Shown here: piece by piece, positions 15,563 to 23,520 of the stretch
How the letters are laid out: the number at the start of each line of letters is the position of its first letter
Position numbering within the stretch: the stretch's first letter is position 1
From: Clostridiales bacterium
GTDB lineage: Bacteria > Bacillota > Clostridia > Oscillospirales > Oscillospiraceae
DNA: 50,739 nucleotides
Assembly: GCA_018374635.1 (NCBI GenBank)
Contig: JAHAEW010000012.1
Coordinates: 1 to 50,739 of the forward strand
Direction of reading: 5' to 3'
Translations under genes and position numbers: made by a program
The notes under the pieces: model-generated
Told to the model about the DNA's origin: nothing
Seen by the model: the letters and a program-made list of their open reading frames with translations, nothing else
Databases searched by the model: none

Positions 15563-16263
15563 AAAAGATCGCACTCAAGAACGCCGCCCGCGGCACGGCC
15601 TTCGACTATGCCGGCCAGAGCTGGATCCTGCTGGAGAATGATGACGGCCGCGCCCTCTGCCTGAGCAAGGACATCATCGAGACCCGAGCCTTTGACGAGG
15701 GCAACTGCAACAACTTCGCCGTCGCCAGCAGCAAGGAATACCTCAACGGCGCCTACCTCGACAACCTGCTCGAGGACGTGAACGGCCCCGACGCCTTCTT
15801 GACCACGGAGCTCGACCTGACCACCGACGACGGCCTGAAGGACTACGGCACCTGCACCGTCACCATCTTCCTGCTGACGGTCGACCAGTACCGGCGCAAC
15901 CGCGACGTCATCCCCAACGCAGACGACTGGTGGTGGCTCTCCACCGCCTTCAGCACGAAGTCTAACGGCTACGAGTCACTCGCCCGCCGCGTCCTCTCCG
16001 GTGGCGCTCTGGACGGGCTCGGCGCCTGCTACGGCAGCGACGGCCTGCGCCCCGCTTGTTATCTGGACTCCGATCTCCTGATCTCCATCGAGGACGACGA
16101 AGCCACCGACGACGTCACGCCGGAGCACGCCGGCGAGATCATCGCGGCGCTGGCCGAGCAGTTCGGCGGCACCTTCGCCACTGAGGATCAACTGACCACA
16201 GCCCTCTCGTTTATGCTCGGCACCCTGAGAGCTACCCGCGAGAAGGAGGCCCGGCATGAGTAA
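15559..16263 (+). CDS. DGR target protein 1: C-type-lectin-like (DUF6273-type) variable protein in the early block
   Basis: 234 aa, no signal peptide or membrane segment. The N-terminal 165 residues read like the DUF6273/formylglycine-type lectin fold seen in many gut DGR targets: WILLENDDGRALCLSKDII, then DDWWWLSTAFS, then GLRPA. Residues 141-166 are encoded by the variable repeat (15979-16057), which matches the DGR template with changes only at adenines. Unlike typical targets, the variable region is internal: about 68 residues follow, acidic then helical (EHAGEIIAALAEQF). Located between a zinc-ribbon protein and a DnaQ-like exonuclease, 32 kb from the reverse transcriptase. What it binds is unknown; its place suggests an early, intracellular target (inference). 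It starts by ATGA overlap and its end overlaps the next gene by 8 nt. Confidence 0.88.
   Translation: MKKIALKNAARGTAFDYAGQSWILLENDDGRALCLSKDIIETRAFDEGNCNNFAVASSKEYLNGAYLDNLLEDVNGPDAFLTTELDLTTDDGLKDYGTCTVTIFLLTVDQYRRNRDVIPNADDWWWLSTAFSTKSNGYESLARRVLSGGALDGLGACYGSDGLRPACYLDSDLLISIEDDEATDDVTPEHAGEIIAALAEQFGGTFATEDQLTTALSFMLGTLRATREKEARHE
15979..16057 (+). repeat. DGR variable repeat VR1
   Basis: Ungapped 79-nt match to the template at 48669-48747 (constant offset 32,690). Of 23 template adenines 19 differ (10 to G, 5 to T, 4 to C) and 4 are unchanged; all 56 other positions are identical. The 3' end is an unchanged stretch, CGGCCTGCGCCCCGCTT, which would be the initiation-of-homology end. Changed codons are mostly AAC in the template, now encoding Leu, Arg, Gly, Asp, Tyr and Ser. 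Confidence 0.95.
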
Positions 16264-16966
16264 CCTCTCCACCCTGTTCGACCGCTACAAGGCCCTCGTC
16301 GTGTTTGATACCGAGACCAGCGGCCTCGACTTCGACAACGACCAGATCATCGAGCTCGCCGCCCTGCGCGTGGAGCGCACGGCCACCGGCGGTCTACGGA
16401 TCGCCGGCAAGATGGACACCTTCATCAAGCTGCCCGAGGGCGAGACCCTCCCGGAGAACATCGTCAGCCTGACCGGCATCACCGACGAGCGGCTCCAGAC
16501 CGAGGGCGTGCAGCCGGTCAAGGCAGCCGGCCAGATCGCCAAGCTCATGCAGAACGGCCCGACCCTGATGATCGCCCACAATGCGCAGTTTGACGCCTGT
16601 TTTCTCCGTGGCCTGCTCCGCGGCCAGAAGGTCGGCCGGATCGACTGGCTGGACAGCCTGACGGTCTACAAAGACCGCAGGGCCTACCCGCACAAGCTCG
16701 CCAACGCGATCATCGCCTATGACCTCACCGGCAAGGTGCAGAACAGCCACCGCGCCATCGACGACGTGCTGGCCCTGTTCGAGGTGCTGAAGGCGATGGA
16801 CGACGAGCGCGAGGATCTCGGCAGCTACGTCAACCTGTTCGGCTACAACCCCAAGTACGGCGTCAGCGGCCGCCGGATCGTGGGCGTCAGATATGAGCCG
16901 CAGGGCTTCAGCAAGGGCCTGACCCGCCCGGAGCAGACGCTCCCGGCCCGCGTGGTGCGGAGGTGA
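16256..16966 (+). CDS. DnaQ-like 3'-5' exonuclease (DEDDh)
   Basis: 236 aa. All exonuclease motifs are visible: Exo I VFDTETSGLD (Asp and Glu), Exo II IAHNAQFDACF, and Exo III HRAIDDVLAL with the catalytic His and Asp. This is the RNase T/DNA polymerase III epsilon superfamily; such phage proteins trim DNA or RNA ends during replication or recombination. The last 50 residues are outside the fold. Overlaps the variable protein gene by 8 nt, so the two are translationally coupled. Confidence 0.88.
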   Translation: MSNLSTLFDRYKALVVFDTETSGLDFDNDQIIELAALRVERTATGGLRIAGKMDTFIKLPEGETLPENIVSLTGITDERLQTEGVQPVKAAGQIAKLMQNGPTLMIAHNAQFDACFLRGLLRGQKVGRIDWLDSLTVYKDRRAYPHKLANAIIAYDLTGKVQNSHRAIDDVLALFEVLKAMDDEREDLGSYVNLFGYNPKYGVSGRRIVGVRYEPQGFSKGLTRPEQTLPARVVRR

Positions 16967-16970
16967 CAGC

Positions 16971-17234
16971 ATGAGCCCGGAGATCACAATCACGAGCGAG
17001 GAGCTGCGCGAGCGCGTCGAGGATCACCTCGACCGCTGGATCCCTGACGACGTCTGGAACCGTGCCGAGCCCTACGCCCGCCACAAAAATGAAGTAAACC
17101 GGCAGCGGCATCCTGAGATCGACTACTACGACAACGACTACCTCGTGCTGCTGACCGCTGACACCGTCCGAGAGACCGAGTTCAGCGACCTCACCCATGC
17201 CCTCTGTGGTCTGACCGTCGCACGGGCTCAGTGA
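16971..17234 (+). CDS. Phage protein of unknown function
   Basis: 87 aa, unrecognised. Acidic, with a Tyr/Asp cluster (HPEIDYYDNDYLVL). GCGGAGGTGACAGC ahead of the ATG gives a good ribosome site inside the end of the exonuclease gene. Four nt separate the two. Confidence 0.65.
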   Translation: MSPEITITSEELRERVEDHLDRWIPDDVWNRAEPYARHKNEVNRQRHPEIDYYDNDYLVLLTADTVRETEFSDLTHALCGLTVARAQ

Positions 17235-17246
17235 AAGGAGAAACCA

Positions 17247-17927
17247 ATGGAAACCACAAAAGAAAGGGCCGCCCGTTGCGACCGGGCGACCCATGCGAGA
17301 AGATCCAGCAGCCTGCCAGCATACGGATCCCGCACCGCAAGTATAACACGCCGGCGCCGCCGTGCCAAGAGGAAAGCCCTGAGAGCTGCCACGCTGGCCG
17401 CTGCCGTCCTTCTGCTGGGCGGCATCTCTGTGGCGATCTTCACCACCCCGGCCGGCAGCAAGCAGGAGACCGACATCCTGCCGCCGACCAACACCGTCGG
17501 CGCATACATCCCGGACACCCCCGCCCCGGCCGCTGAGACCGTGGAGCCGACCGAGCCCGCCGTGCGCTACCATCTGACCGACGCCGAGCGCGACGTCGTC
17601 GAGCGCGTGGTCATGGCCGAGGCCGGCGGGGAGTCCTTCGAGGGCCAGATGCTCGTCGCTCAGTGCATCCTCAACGCAGCCGAGAAGCGCGGCGTCGAGC
17701 CCTCTGAGGCCGTCGTCCTTTACAGCTATACCAAGAGCCGGCCGGATCCCACGCAGCGCGTCAAGGACGCCGTCGCGGCCGTGTTTGACCGAGGCGAGAC
17801 CGTCGTGGACGAGCCGATCCTCTACTTCTATAACCCCGCCCTCGTGACCAGCGACTTCCACGAGAGCCAGATCTTCGTCATCGAGGAAGGCGGGCACCGT
17901 TTCTTTGCAGAAAGGAGTACCAGATGA
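17247..17927 (+). CDS. SleB-like cell wall hydrolase with N-terminal membrane anchor
   Basis: 226 aa. A basic N-terminal stretch (RRRRRAKRK) precedes one membrane segment (about 48-67, ATLAAAVLLLGGISVAIF), then a proline-rich linker and a C-terminal hydrolase domain of the SleB/CwlJ (Hydrolase_2) type: VVMAEAGGESFEGQMLVAQ with the catalytic Glu, and LYFYNPALV near the end. The orientation puts the catalytic domain outside the membrane, acting on peptidoglycan. Being in the early block, it is not the usual endolysin; superinfection control or membrane remodelling are guesses. The stop overlaps the next start by ATGA. Confidence 0.8.
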   Translation: METTKERAARCDRATHARRSSSLPAYGSRTASITRRRRRAKRKALRAATLAAAVLLLGGISVAIFTTPAGSKQETDILPPTNTVGAYIPDTPAPAAETVEPTEPAVRYHLTDAERDVVERVVMAEAGGESFEGQMLVAQCILNAAEKRGVEPSEAVVLYSYTKSRPDPTQRVKDAVAAVFDRGETVVDEPILYFYNPALVTSDFHESQIFVIEEGGHRFFAERSTR

Positions 17928-18073
17928 AACACCTCACCGAAATGAAGCCGGGCGAGACCCTGCACCTCCGCAGCGGCCGCGACCTCGAGCTCGAGAGCGT
18001 CACCCCTGTCACCTGCGGCGTGATGCTCACCTTCAACGTCACCGAGAGAAAGGAGCACAACAATGAGCGATAA
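17924..18073 (+). CDS. Small phage protein, unknown
   Basis: 49 aa (starts MKHLTEMKPGETLHL). AAAGGAG lies 6 nt ahead of the ATG, and both ends overlap neighbours: ATGA with the hydrolase gene and 11 nt with the Gam-like gene. Predicted beta-rich. No family recognised; kept because of its strong ribosome site and coupling. Confidence 0.6.
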   Translation: MKHLTEMKPGETLHLRSGRDLELESVTPVTCGVMLTFNVTERKEHNNER

Positions 18074-18695
18074 GACCACCGCGGCCCTCGCTGCCGAGCA
18101 GGCAGACGTCGAGGCCACCACCACGCAGGAGCCCGAGCTGCTGCCTGCTGCCACGCTGGACGAGCTGGAGCAGGTCGACCTCAGCACCGTCGCAGAGGGC
18201 GAGCGCGCCCCGTTCCGTATCACTGACGACCGCTGCGCCGACTGGGCCATCCGCAAGATCGCCGACGAGCGCAGCGAGTACGACCGCCTGAAGGCTCTGG
18301 CCGACGAGCAGATCGCGGCCATCAACGAGAAAGTCGCCGCCGCACGCAAGCGCATGGAGAACGGCACCTCGTACCTCACGAGCTGTCTGGCCGACTTCTT
18401 CGCCACCGTCCCCCACAAGGAGACCAAGACGACGGAGAAGTACCGGCTCCTCTCCGGCACCCTGACCTTCAAGAAGGGCACCACCAAGACCAAACTCGAC
18501 GAGGCCAAGCTGGTGCCGTGGCTCAAGGCCAACGGCTACAGCGAGCTCGTGAAGGTCGAGGAGTCGACCCGCTGGGCCGACCTGAAGAAGCTGCTCAGCT
18601 ACACCGGCGACATCGCAACCCTGACCGAGACCGGCGAGATCGTGGAGGGCGTCACCGTCTACGAGACCCCGGGCATCTTCACGGTCGACGTGTAA
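18063..18695 (+). CDS. Gam-like/Gp157-like protein (host nuclease inhibitor type)
   Basis: 210 aa. The pattern ITDDRCADWAIRKIADER followed by a long coiled coil and an LSGTLTFKKG element fits the Mu Gam / siphovirus Gp157 group, proteins that protect phage DNA ends or confer resistance to host nucleases. It lies directly before the ERF annealing protein and SSB, the usual recombination module. Which of the two related families it belongs to needs a profile search. Confidence 0.7.
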   Translation: MSDKTTAALAAEQADVEATTTQEPELLPAATLDELEQVDLSTVAEGERAPFRITDDRCADWAIRKIADERSEYDRLKALADEQIAAINEKVAAARKRMENGTSYLTSCLADFFATVPHKETKTTEKYRLLSGTLTFKKGTTKTKLDEAKLVPWLKANGYSELVKVEESTRWADLKKLLSYTGDIATLTETGEIVEGVTVYETPGIFTVDV

Positions 18696-18707
18696 GGAGG
18701 CACCGAC

Positions 18708-19499
18708 ATGGCAGAAACCAAGAAAACCGAGGCGGCCGCTGCTGCGGCCCCTCCTGAAGCCACCTGCCTGACGCTCCGGCAGAAGCTCGTCGAAATGCGG
18801 AAAGCCTGCCCGGAGATCGTCAAGAAGCAGCACAGCGACGGCGTCAGCTACAAGTACGCCAAGATCTACGACGTGTGGGAGAAGATCACCCCGATAATGA
18901 ACGAGCTCGGCGTCGACTTCGACGTCATCAGCGAGCAGGCCACCCGCCACGCCGAGAACGGCGACCCGGTCTACTGGATCACCATGCAGACCAAGACCCG
19001 CAACGGCGATAAGCTCATGTTCCTCTACGAGGCCGACCTGACGATCCGCTGGCTGAACCTCGACAACGACGACGAGACCATCGAGGCCACCGTCCACGCC
19101 GTCGGCTGGAACGATGACCCGGCCAAGGCCAAGGGCGCAGCCCACACCTACGCACTGAAATACTACCTTTTCGAGAAGTTCACCGTCGACCAAGGCGAGG
19201 ACGACCCCGACAATAGTGACTTCGGCGCGCAGGGCAAAGGATCCGGCGCTGGAGGCCGCCAGCAGGCCACACAGGGGCGTCAGGGGCAGAGCTCCGGCCG
19301 CCTGAGCGACGCGCAGCTCACGCGCCTCTACAAGAAGGCAGAGGCCGCAGGAATGACCAAGGAGCGCACCAACGCCCGGATCGTGGAGAAATACAAAAAG
19401 CAGGATCCGGCCACCCTGACCCGCCAAGAGTACGACGAGATCTGCACGTCCCTCGACAACGCAGCCGCGCAGCATAACCAGCAAGGAGGAAATGCCTAA
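18708..19499 (+). CDS. ERF-family single-strand annealing protein
   Basis: 263 aa. The N-terminal 165 residues match the ERF superfamily: SYKYAKIYDVWEKITPIMNE, then KAKGAAHTYALKYYLFEKF and the acidic GEDDPD. A Gln/Gly-rich linker and a C-terminal helical domain follow. ERF proteins pair single strands in phage recombination and genome circularisation. AAGGAGG at 8 nt. Its stop overlaps the ssb start (TAATG), so the recombinase and SSB are coupled. Confidence 0.9.
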   Translation: MAETKKTEAAAAAAPPEATCLTLRQKLVEMRKACPEIVKKQHSDGVSYKYAKIYDVWEKITPIMNELGVDFDVISEQATRHAENGDPVYWITMQTKTRNGDKLMFLYEADLTIRWLNLDNDDETIEATVHAVGWNDDPAKAKGAAHTYALKYYLFEKFTVDQGEDDPDNSDFGAQGKGSGAGGRQQATQGRQGQSSGRLSDAQLTRLYKKAEAAGMTKERTNARIVEKYKKQDPATLTRQEYDEICTSLDNAAAQHNQQGGNA

Positions 19500-19921
19500 T
19501 GTATAACCACACCGGCCTCCAAGGCCGTCTAACCGCCGACCCTGAGCTCAGATACACGCAGCAGGGCACGGCGATCACCAGCTTCACCCTCGCCAGCGAC
19601 ACCGGCCGCAAGACCAAGGACGGCAAGAAGATCACCAACTTCATCGAGTGCGTCGCATGGCGCGCGCAGGCCGAGTTCGTCTGCAAGTACCTGAGCAAGG
19701 GCCGCCTCGTCCTCGTCGAGGGCGAGCTCACCAGCCGCAGCTACGAGGACAAGGACGGCAACCGCCGCAAGGCCGTCGAGATCACGGTCGACTCCGTCCA
19801 CTTCTGCGACAGCAAGAAGGACGGCGGCCAGAGCTCCGGCAGCGACTTCGCCGATCCGGGCTACTCTGAGAGCTCCGGCGACTTCACGGAGATCGAGGGC
19901 GATGGCGACCTTCCTTTTTAA
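19499..19921 (+). CDS. ssb: Single-stranded DNA-binding protein
   Basis: 140 aa. OB-fold core (GRLTADPELRYTQQGTAI, FIECVAWRAQAEFV, GRLVLVEGELTSRSYEDKD), a short Ser/Gly-rich linker and the acidic tip GDLPF that recruits partner proteins. Serves phage replication and the ERF pathway. GGAGGAAATGCCTAATG sets the start. Confidence 0.96.
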   Translation: MYNHTGLQGRLTADPELRYTQQGTAITSFTLASDTGRKTKDGKKITNFIECVAWRAQAEFVCKYLSKGRLVLVEGELTSRSYEDKDGNRRKAVEITVDSVHFCDSKKDGGQSSGSDFADPGYSESSGDFTEIEGDGDLPF

Positions 19922-19995
19922 CATGACCGCCGGACGACCGGCAGACGACCAAAAACAGGCCACAAACCAACGACCACAGAAAGGAGGTGACGACC

Positions 19996-20847
19996 GTGGC
20001 ATGGCTGCAAGTGCATCAGACACTCAAGGATCACCGCAAACTGTTCGACGCTGCTGACCAGCTCGAAGTCGAGCCGCCGCACATGATGGGGCTGCTCGTC
20101 TCGTTCTGGCTGTGGGCCCTCGACAACGCCCCGACCGGCAGCCTCTCGGACATCACGCCGCGCATGATCGCGCGGGCCGCTCAGTGGGACGGAGACCCTG
20201 AAAAACTGGCGAAAACACTGATCCGGGCGGGCTGGATCGACGAAAAAGAGGACGGAACGCTCGAGATCCACGACTGGTACGAGTACGCCGGCAAGCTGAT
20301 CGACCAGCGGCAAGCCGAGAAAGAGCGTTCCCGCAGCCGCCGGGCCGCTGCTGCGGCGTCTGCCGACGCCTCGCCGGACGACCCGACGCCGACCGCCGGA
20401 CGACCGGCAAACGGCCGCAAGAAAGCCGGAGGCAGAGTAGACCAGAGTAGAGAAGATAAGACAAGAGAAGGTAATACACCCCCTTCCCCCTCTGACGAGG
20501 GGAGTGACGGCGGCACGAAGTCGCTCGTCGAGGTCAGATTTCTCGAGTTCTGGAAAGCCTACCCGAAAAAGACCGGCAAGCAGTACGCCCTGAAGGCGTG
20601 GAACAAGATCAAGCCCACCGCTGAGCTCCACGAGAGGATCATGCAGGCGGTCGACGCTCAGAAGCGGAGCGACCAGTGGCGCCGGGAGAACGGGCGCTAC
20701 ATACCGAACCCGAGCACATGGCTCAACGGCGGCTACTGGGATAACGAGGAGGTGAACGAAGGTGCAGAAAATCAGCGAGATCCTGAGCAGCCCGACAGCT
20801 CCGGCCGAGACTGGGGCAAGGGCTTCAAGCCGGCCGACGACGAGTGA
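19996..20847 (+). CDS. Phage replisome organiser / DnaD-like replication protein
   Basis: 283 aa. The N-terminus (LQVHQTLKDHRKLFDAADQLE, then FWLWALDNAPTGSLSDITP) is a winged-helix domain common in phage replication initiators. A Lys/Arg/Ala-rich linker leads to a C-terminal domain with FWKAYPKKTGKQYALKAW and YIPNPSTWLNGGYW, the DnaD-associated part seen in many phages. It should bind the phage origin and deliver the DnaC-like loader encoded next. Start GTG, 8 nt after GGAGG. Overlaps the next gene by 86 nt. Confidence 0.82.
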   Translation: MAWLQVHQTLKDHRKLFDAADQLEVEPPHMMGLLVSFWLWALDNAPTGSLSDITPRMIARAAQWDGDPEKLAKTLIRAGWIDEKEDGTLEIHDWYEYAGKLIDQRQAEKERSRSRRAAAAASADASPDDPTPTAGRPANGRKKAGGRVDQSREDKTREGNTPPSPSDEGSDGGTKSLVEVRFLEFWKAYPKKTGKQYALKAWNKIKPTAELHERIMQAVDAQKRSDQWRRENGRYIPNPSTWLNGGYWDNEEVNEGAENQRDPEQPDSSGRDWGKGFKPADDE

Positions 20848-21727
20848 ACCCGGCAACTGGATCTGGAGCAACGATGAGCGCCTCGCCGGCCATCCCGGAG
20901 TCCCTGAGCCCGTTCCCTGCGAGTTCTGCGGCGCCCTGCGCTACCACAAGGGCATCACGCTCGGCGACCGCATCCTCTGGCCTCCCTACGGAGCCGAGCG
21001 ATGCACCTGTCCCGAGGCCGTGGCTGCCTACGAGAAGGAGAAGGCAGAGCGCGAGGCTGCTGAGGCCGCAGCCGCCAAGGCTGAGGAGGAGAAGAAAATG
21101 CGGGAACGCATCAAGCGCATCGTCGGCGAGTCCGGCATGGGCGACCGTTTCCTGCGGCGCACCTTCTCCACCTTCCAGCTCACCGACGACAACAAGCGCG
21201 CAGCGGCAGCCGCCCGGCGCTACGCCGAAGGCTTCGACGCCATGCTGCCGCAGCCCGGCCGTCAGGAGCCCGGCCGCAACGGCCTGTTTATCGCTGGCCC
21301 GCCGGGCACCGGCAAGACCCACCTCGCCGCTGCCATCGCCAACCACCTGATCGCGCAGGGCAAGCCGGTCATCTGCATGACGATGATCGACCTGCTGGAG
21401 CGCATCAAGCGCACCTACTCCGCGACTGGCGGCAGCGAGAGCGACGTCCTGAAGATCTACAAGACCGTCCCGCTCCTCGTGATCGACGACATCGGCAAGG
21501 AGCCGCCGACAGAGTGGGCGATCTCCACGGTCTACAACATCATCAACGGCCGCTATGAGGCATACCTGCCGACCATAGTGACCACCAACTACGACACCGA
21601 GGCCCTGATCGACCGCATGACGCCGCGAGAAAGCCGCGACAGCATGACGGCCCGGGCCACCATCGACCGGCTCATGGAAATGTGCAGGGGCATCACCCTC
21701 ACCGGCCAGAGCTGGCGCTCACGATAG
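20762..21727 (+). CDS. DnaC-like helicase loader, AAA+ ATPase
   Basis: 321 aa. An N-terminal zinc-knuckle region (CEFCGALRYH ... CTC) and a charged helix precede an AAA+ domain with Walker A AGPPGTGKTH, Walker B LLVIDDIG, and the sensor VTTNYD. These features match DnaC/DnaI loaders that place host DnaB on phage DNA. Start GTG, 9 nt after GGAGG; the first 28 codons lie within the end of the replisome organiser gene in another frame. Confidence 0.9.
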   Translation: MQKISEILSSPTAPAETGARASSRPTTSEPGNWIWSNDERLAGHPGVPEPVPCEFCGALRYHKGITLGDRILWPPYGAERCTCPEAVAAYEKEKAEREAAEAAAAKAEEEKKMRERIKRIVGESGMGDRFLRRTFSTFQLTDDNKRAAAAARRYAEGFDAMLPQPGRQEPGRNGLFIAGPPGTGKTHLAAAIANHLIAQGKPVICMTMIDLLERIKRTYSATGGSESDVLKIYKTVPLLVIDDIGKEPPTEWAISTVYNIINGRYEAYLPTIVTTNYDTEALIDRMTPRESRDSMTARATIDRLMEMCRGITLTGQSWRSR

Positions 21728-21737
21728 GAGGAACAAC

Positions 21738-22268
21738 ATGAAAAAGGTTTACATCTGCTCCCCGTGCCGCGGGGACTACGAGAACAACATCCAGCGCGCC
21801 AAGGAGTACAGCCGCGCGGCTGTGGAGAAGGGCGTCATCCCCGTCACCCCGCACATCTATCTCACGCAGTTCATGGACGACAATGTCCCCGAGGAGCGTG
21901 AGCTGGCCCTGAAGATTGGCAGCGAGCTGGTGCTCGGCTGCTCCGAGCTGTGGGCCTTCGGCATTGACCACCCCTCTGCCGGCATGACTGCGGAGATCGA
22001 GCTCGCCAAGGCGCACGGCATCCCCGTCCGCAACGGCTTCGAGGCCATCAGCGAGCTGAAGCCTGACGAGGAGCCCGAAAGCGACGAGGAGGACAAGCCT
22101 GACATCGGCAGCGTCACGCTGCACTTGCCCGCCTTCAGGGCGATGGCCGTCTGCAACCAGCACCTCGACCACGGCCCTCTCAGCATCGAGCTGGATGGCA
22201 GCGTCATCCTCGAGCTCGCCGACCGCCTGATCTCCGATCCGGGCGTCCACATCGAGATCGGAGGCTGA
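21738..22268 (+). CDS. DUF4406 (nucleoside deoxyribosyltransferase-like) protein
   Basis: 176 aa. The first 110 residues match DUF4406: KVYICSPCRGDYENN, TPHIYLTQFMDDNVPEER, and CSELWAFGIDHPSAGM. The fold is close to nucleoside 2-deoxyribosyltransferases, but the enzymatic role is unproven. The remaining 65 residues, after an acidic linker, form a separate small domain. AGGAGG precedes the ATG. Confidence 0.8.
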   Translation: MKKVYICSPCRGDYENNIQRAKEYSRAAVEKGVIPVTPHIYLTQFMDDNVPEERELALKIGSELVLGCSELWAFGIDHPSAGMTAEIELAKAHGIPVRNGFEAISELKPDEEPESDEEDKPDIGSVTLHLPAFRAMAVCNQHLDHGPLSIELDGSVILELADRLISDPGVHIEIGG

Positions 22269-22273
22269 ACGCC

Positions 22274-22879
22274 GTGACGAAGTACGACCCGAGAAAGAAC
22301 GCGGAGGGCTACAACGACCCGACGCCCTACGCAGCCGAAAAACACATGATGGCGCAGATCCGCGGCAAGCAGGCCAGAGTCGCCGGCGGCTACTTCGAGA
22401 ATATCATCTCGGCCTCGTGCGACTACTACCTCAGCCGCGGCCTCGCCAAGATTGAAAAGACGCCGGAGCCCATGAAGCCCCTCGGCGCCAAGAACCGCAA
22501 GGGCCAGTTCCTCGCCTGCTACACCAAGCAGGCCCAGCCGGACTATGGCGGCACCCTGAAGGGCGGCCGGAGCATATACTTCGAGGCCAAGCACACCGAC
22601 GACGAGCGCATCGAGCAGCGCCGGCTCACCCAAGAGCAGCAGGACGACCTCGAGGCCCATCACAAGCTCGGCGCCATCGCCTTCGTGCTCGTCTCCGTGA
22701 GCCTGACGGACTTCTACCGCGTGCCGTGGCCCGTCTGGCGTGATATGGCCGAGATTTACGGCCGCAAGTACATGACGCACGCAGAGCTCTCCCGCTACGA
22801 GGTGCCGGCGACGGCCGGCTTCATCAAGTTCCTGCACGGCATCGAGTCGGAAGTGCCCGGAAAGGAGGCAACAACGTGA
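22274..22879 (+). CDS. RecU-like Holliday junction resolvase
   Basis: 201 aa. Nuclease-fold landmarks fit RecU/phage resolvases: FENIISASCDYYLSRGLAKIEKTPEP, then QPDYGGTLKGGRSIYFEAKHT (Asp and the E-x-K catalytic pair), and QQDDLEAHHKLGAIAFVLV. Would resolve branched DNA before packaging. Start GTG at 22274; stop overlaps the next GTG. Part of the replication operon. Confidence 0.82.
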   Translation: MTKYDPRKNAEGYNDPTPYAAEKHMMAQIRGKQARVAGGYFENIISASCDYYLSRGLAKIEKTPEPMKPLGAKNRKGQFLACYTKQAQPDYGGTLKGGRSIYFEAKHTDDERIEQRRLTQEQQDDLEAHHKLGAIAFVLVSVSLTDFYRVPWPVWRDMAEIYGRKYMTHAELSRYEVPATAGFIKFLHGIESEVPGKEATT

Positions 22880-23520
22880 TCCCGTTCCCGGATAAGAAAT
22901 ACAGCATCATCTACGCCGACCCGCCGTGGAGTTACAGCGACAGCGGATGCTCGGGCGCGGCTGCCGCGCAGTACGCGACCATGAGCATCAACGAGCTGAA
23001 GCAGCTCCCCGTCAACCCTGCGGGGGGGGGTATAGCTGCTGACGACTGTGTGCTCTTTATGTGGGCCACATACCCGAAGATGCAGGAGGCCCTCGACCTG
23101 ATCGAGGCGTGGGGCTTCAAATACAAGTCGATCGCCTTCCAGTGGATCAAGCAGAACCGCAGCGGAAACGGCTACTTTTTCGGCCTCGGCCGCTGGACTC
23201 GAGGTAATACCGAGCCCTGTCTGATCGCTATCAAAGGCAAGCCGAAGCGCATCAGCGCCGGCGTCGGTCAGCTCGTATTCTCGCCGCTGCGCAGGCACAG
23301 CCAGAAGCCCGCCGAAGTGCGCGACAAGATCGTCGAGCTGATGGGAGACCTGCCCCGCATCGAGCTTTTCGCCCGAGAAGCCGCCCCGGGATGGGACGCG
23401 TGGGGCAACGAAGCGCCGACGCCTGAAGTCAAGGACGTGCCAGCCGACAGCGTCGAGCTGGCCGGAAAGGAGGAAACGCATGAACCAGACAACCAAAGAG
23501 ACCCGGCGCCGCAGCTATGA
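22876..23520 (+). CDS. MT-A70 family adenine N6-methyltransferase
   Basis: 214 aa. SAM-dependent DNA methylase: catalytic YADPPWSY (DPPW at 15-18), FMWATYPKM, GYFFGLGRWTRGNTE, and the end motif RIELFARE. Probably shields phage DNA from host restriction. A run of nine G (23022-23030) encodes the Gly triplet in NPAGGGIAADD and adds about five residues compared with the usual LPV-IAADDCVLF spacing; slippage would abolish the protein. Start GTG; its last 41 nt overlap the next gene. Confidence 0.9.
   Translation: MIPFPDKKYSIIYADPPWSYSDSGCSGAAAAQYATMSINELKQLPVNPAGGGIAADDCVLFMWATYPKMQEALDLIEAWGFKYKSIAFQWIKQNRSGNGYFFGLGRWTRGNTEPCLIAIKGKPKRISAGVGQLVFSPLRRHSQKPAEVRDKIVELMGDLPRIELFAREAAPGWDAWGNEAPTPEVKDVPADSVELAGKEETHEPDNQRDPAPQL
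23022..23030 (+). repeat. Poly-G tract (G9) in the MT-A70 gene
   Basis: Nine consecutive G within codons 49-52 of the methylase. Tracts of this length slip in replication and are a known basis of phase variation in methylase genes. The frame is ON in this copy. Confidence 0.8.

Noticed and set aside
15971..15978. VR1 extending upstream to match the whole template
   Set aside because: Here five of eight positions are mismatches at non-adenines (for example 48668 C to A), so the repeat starts at 15979.
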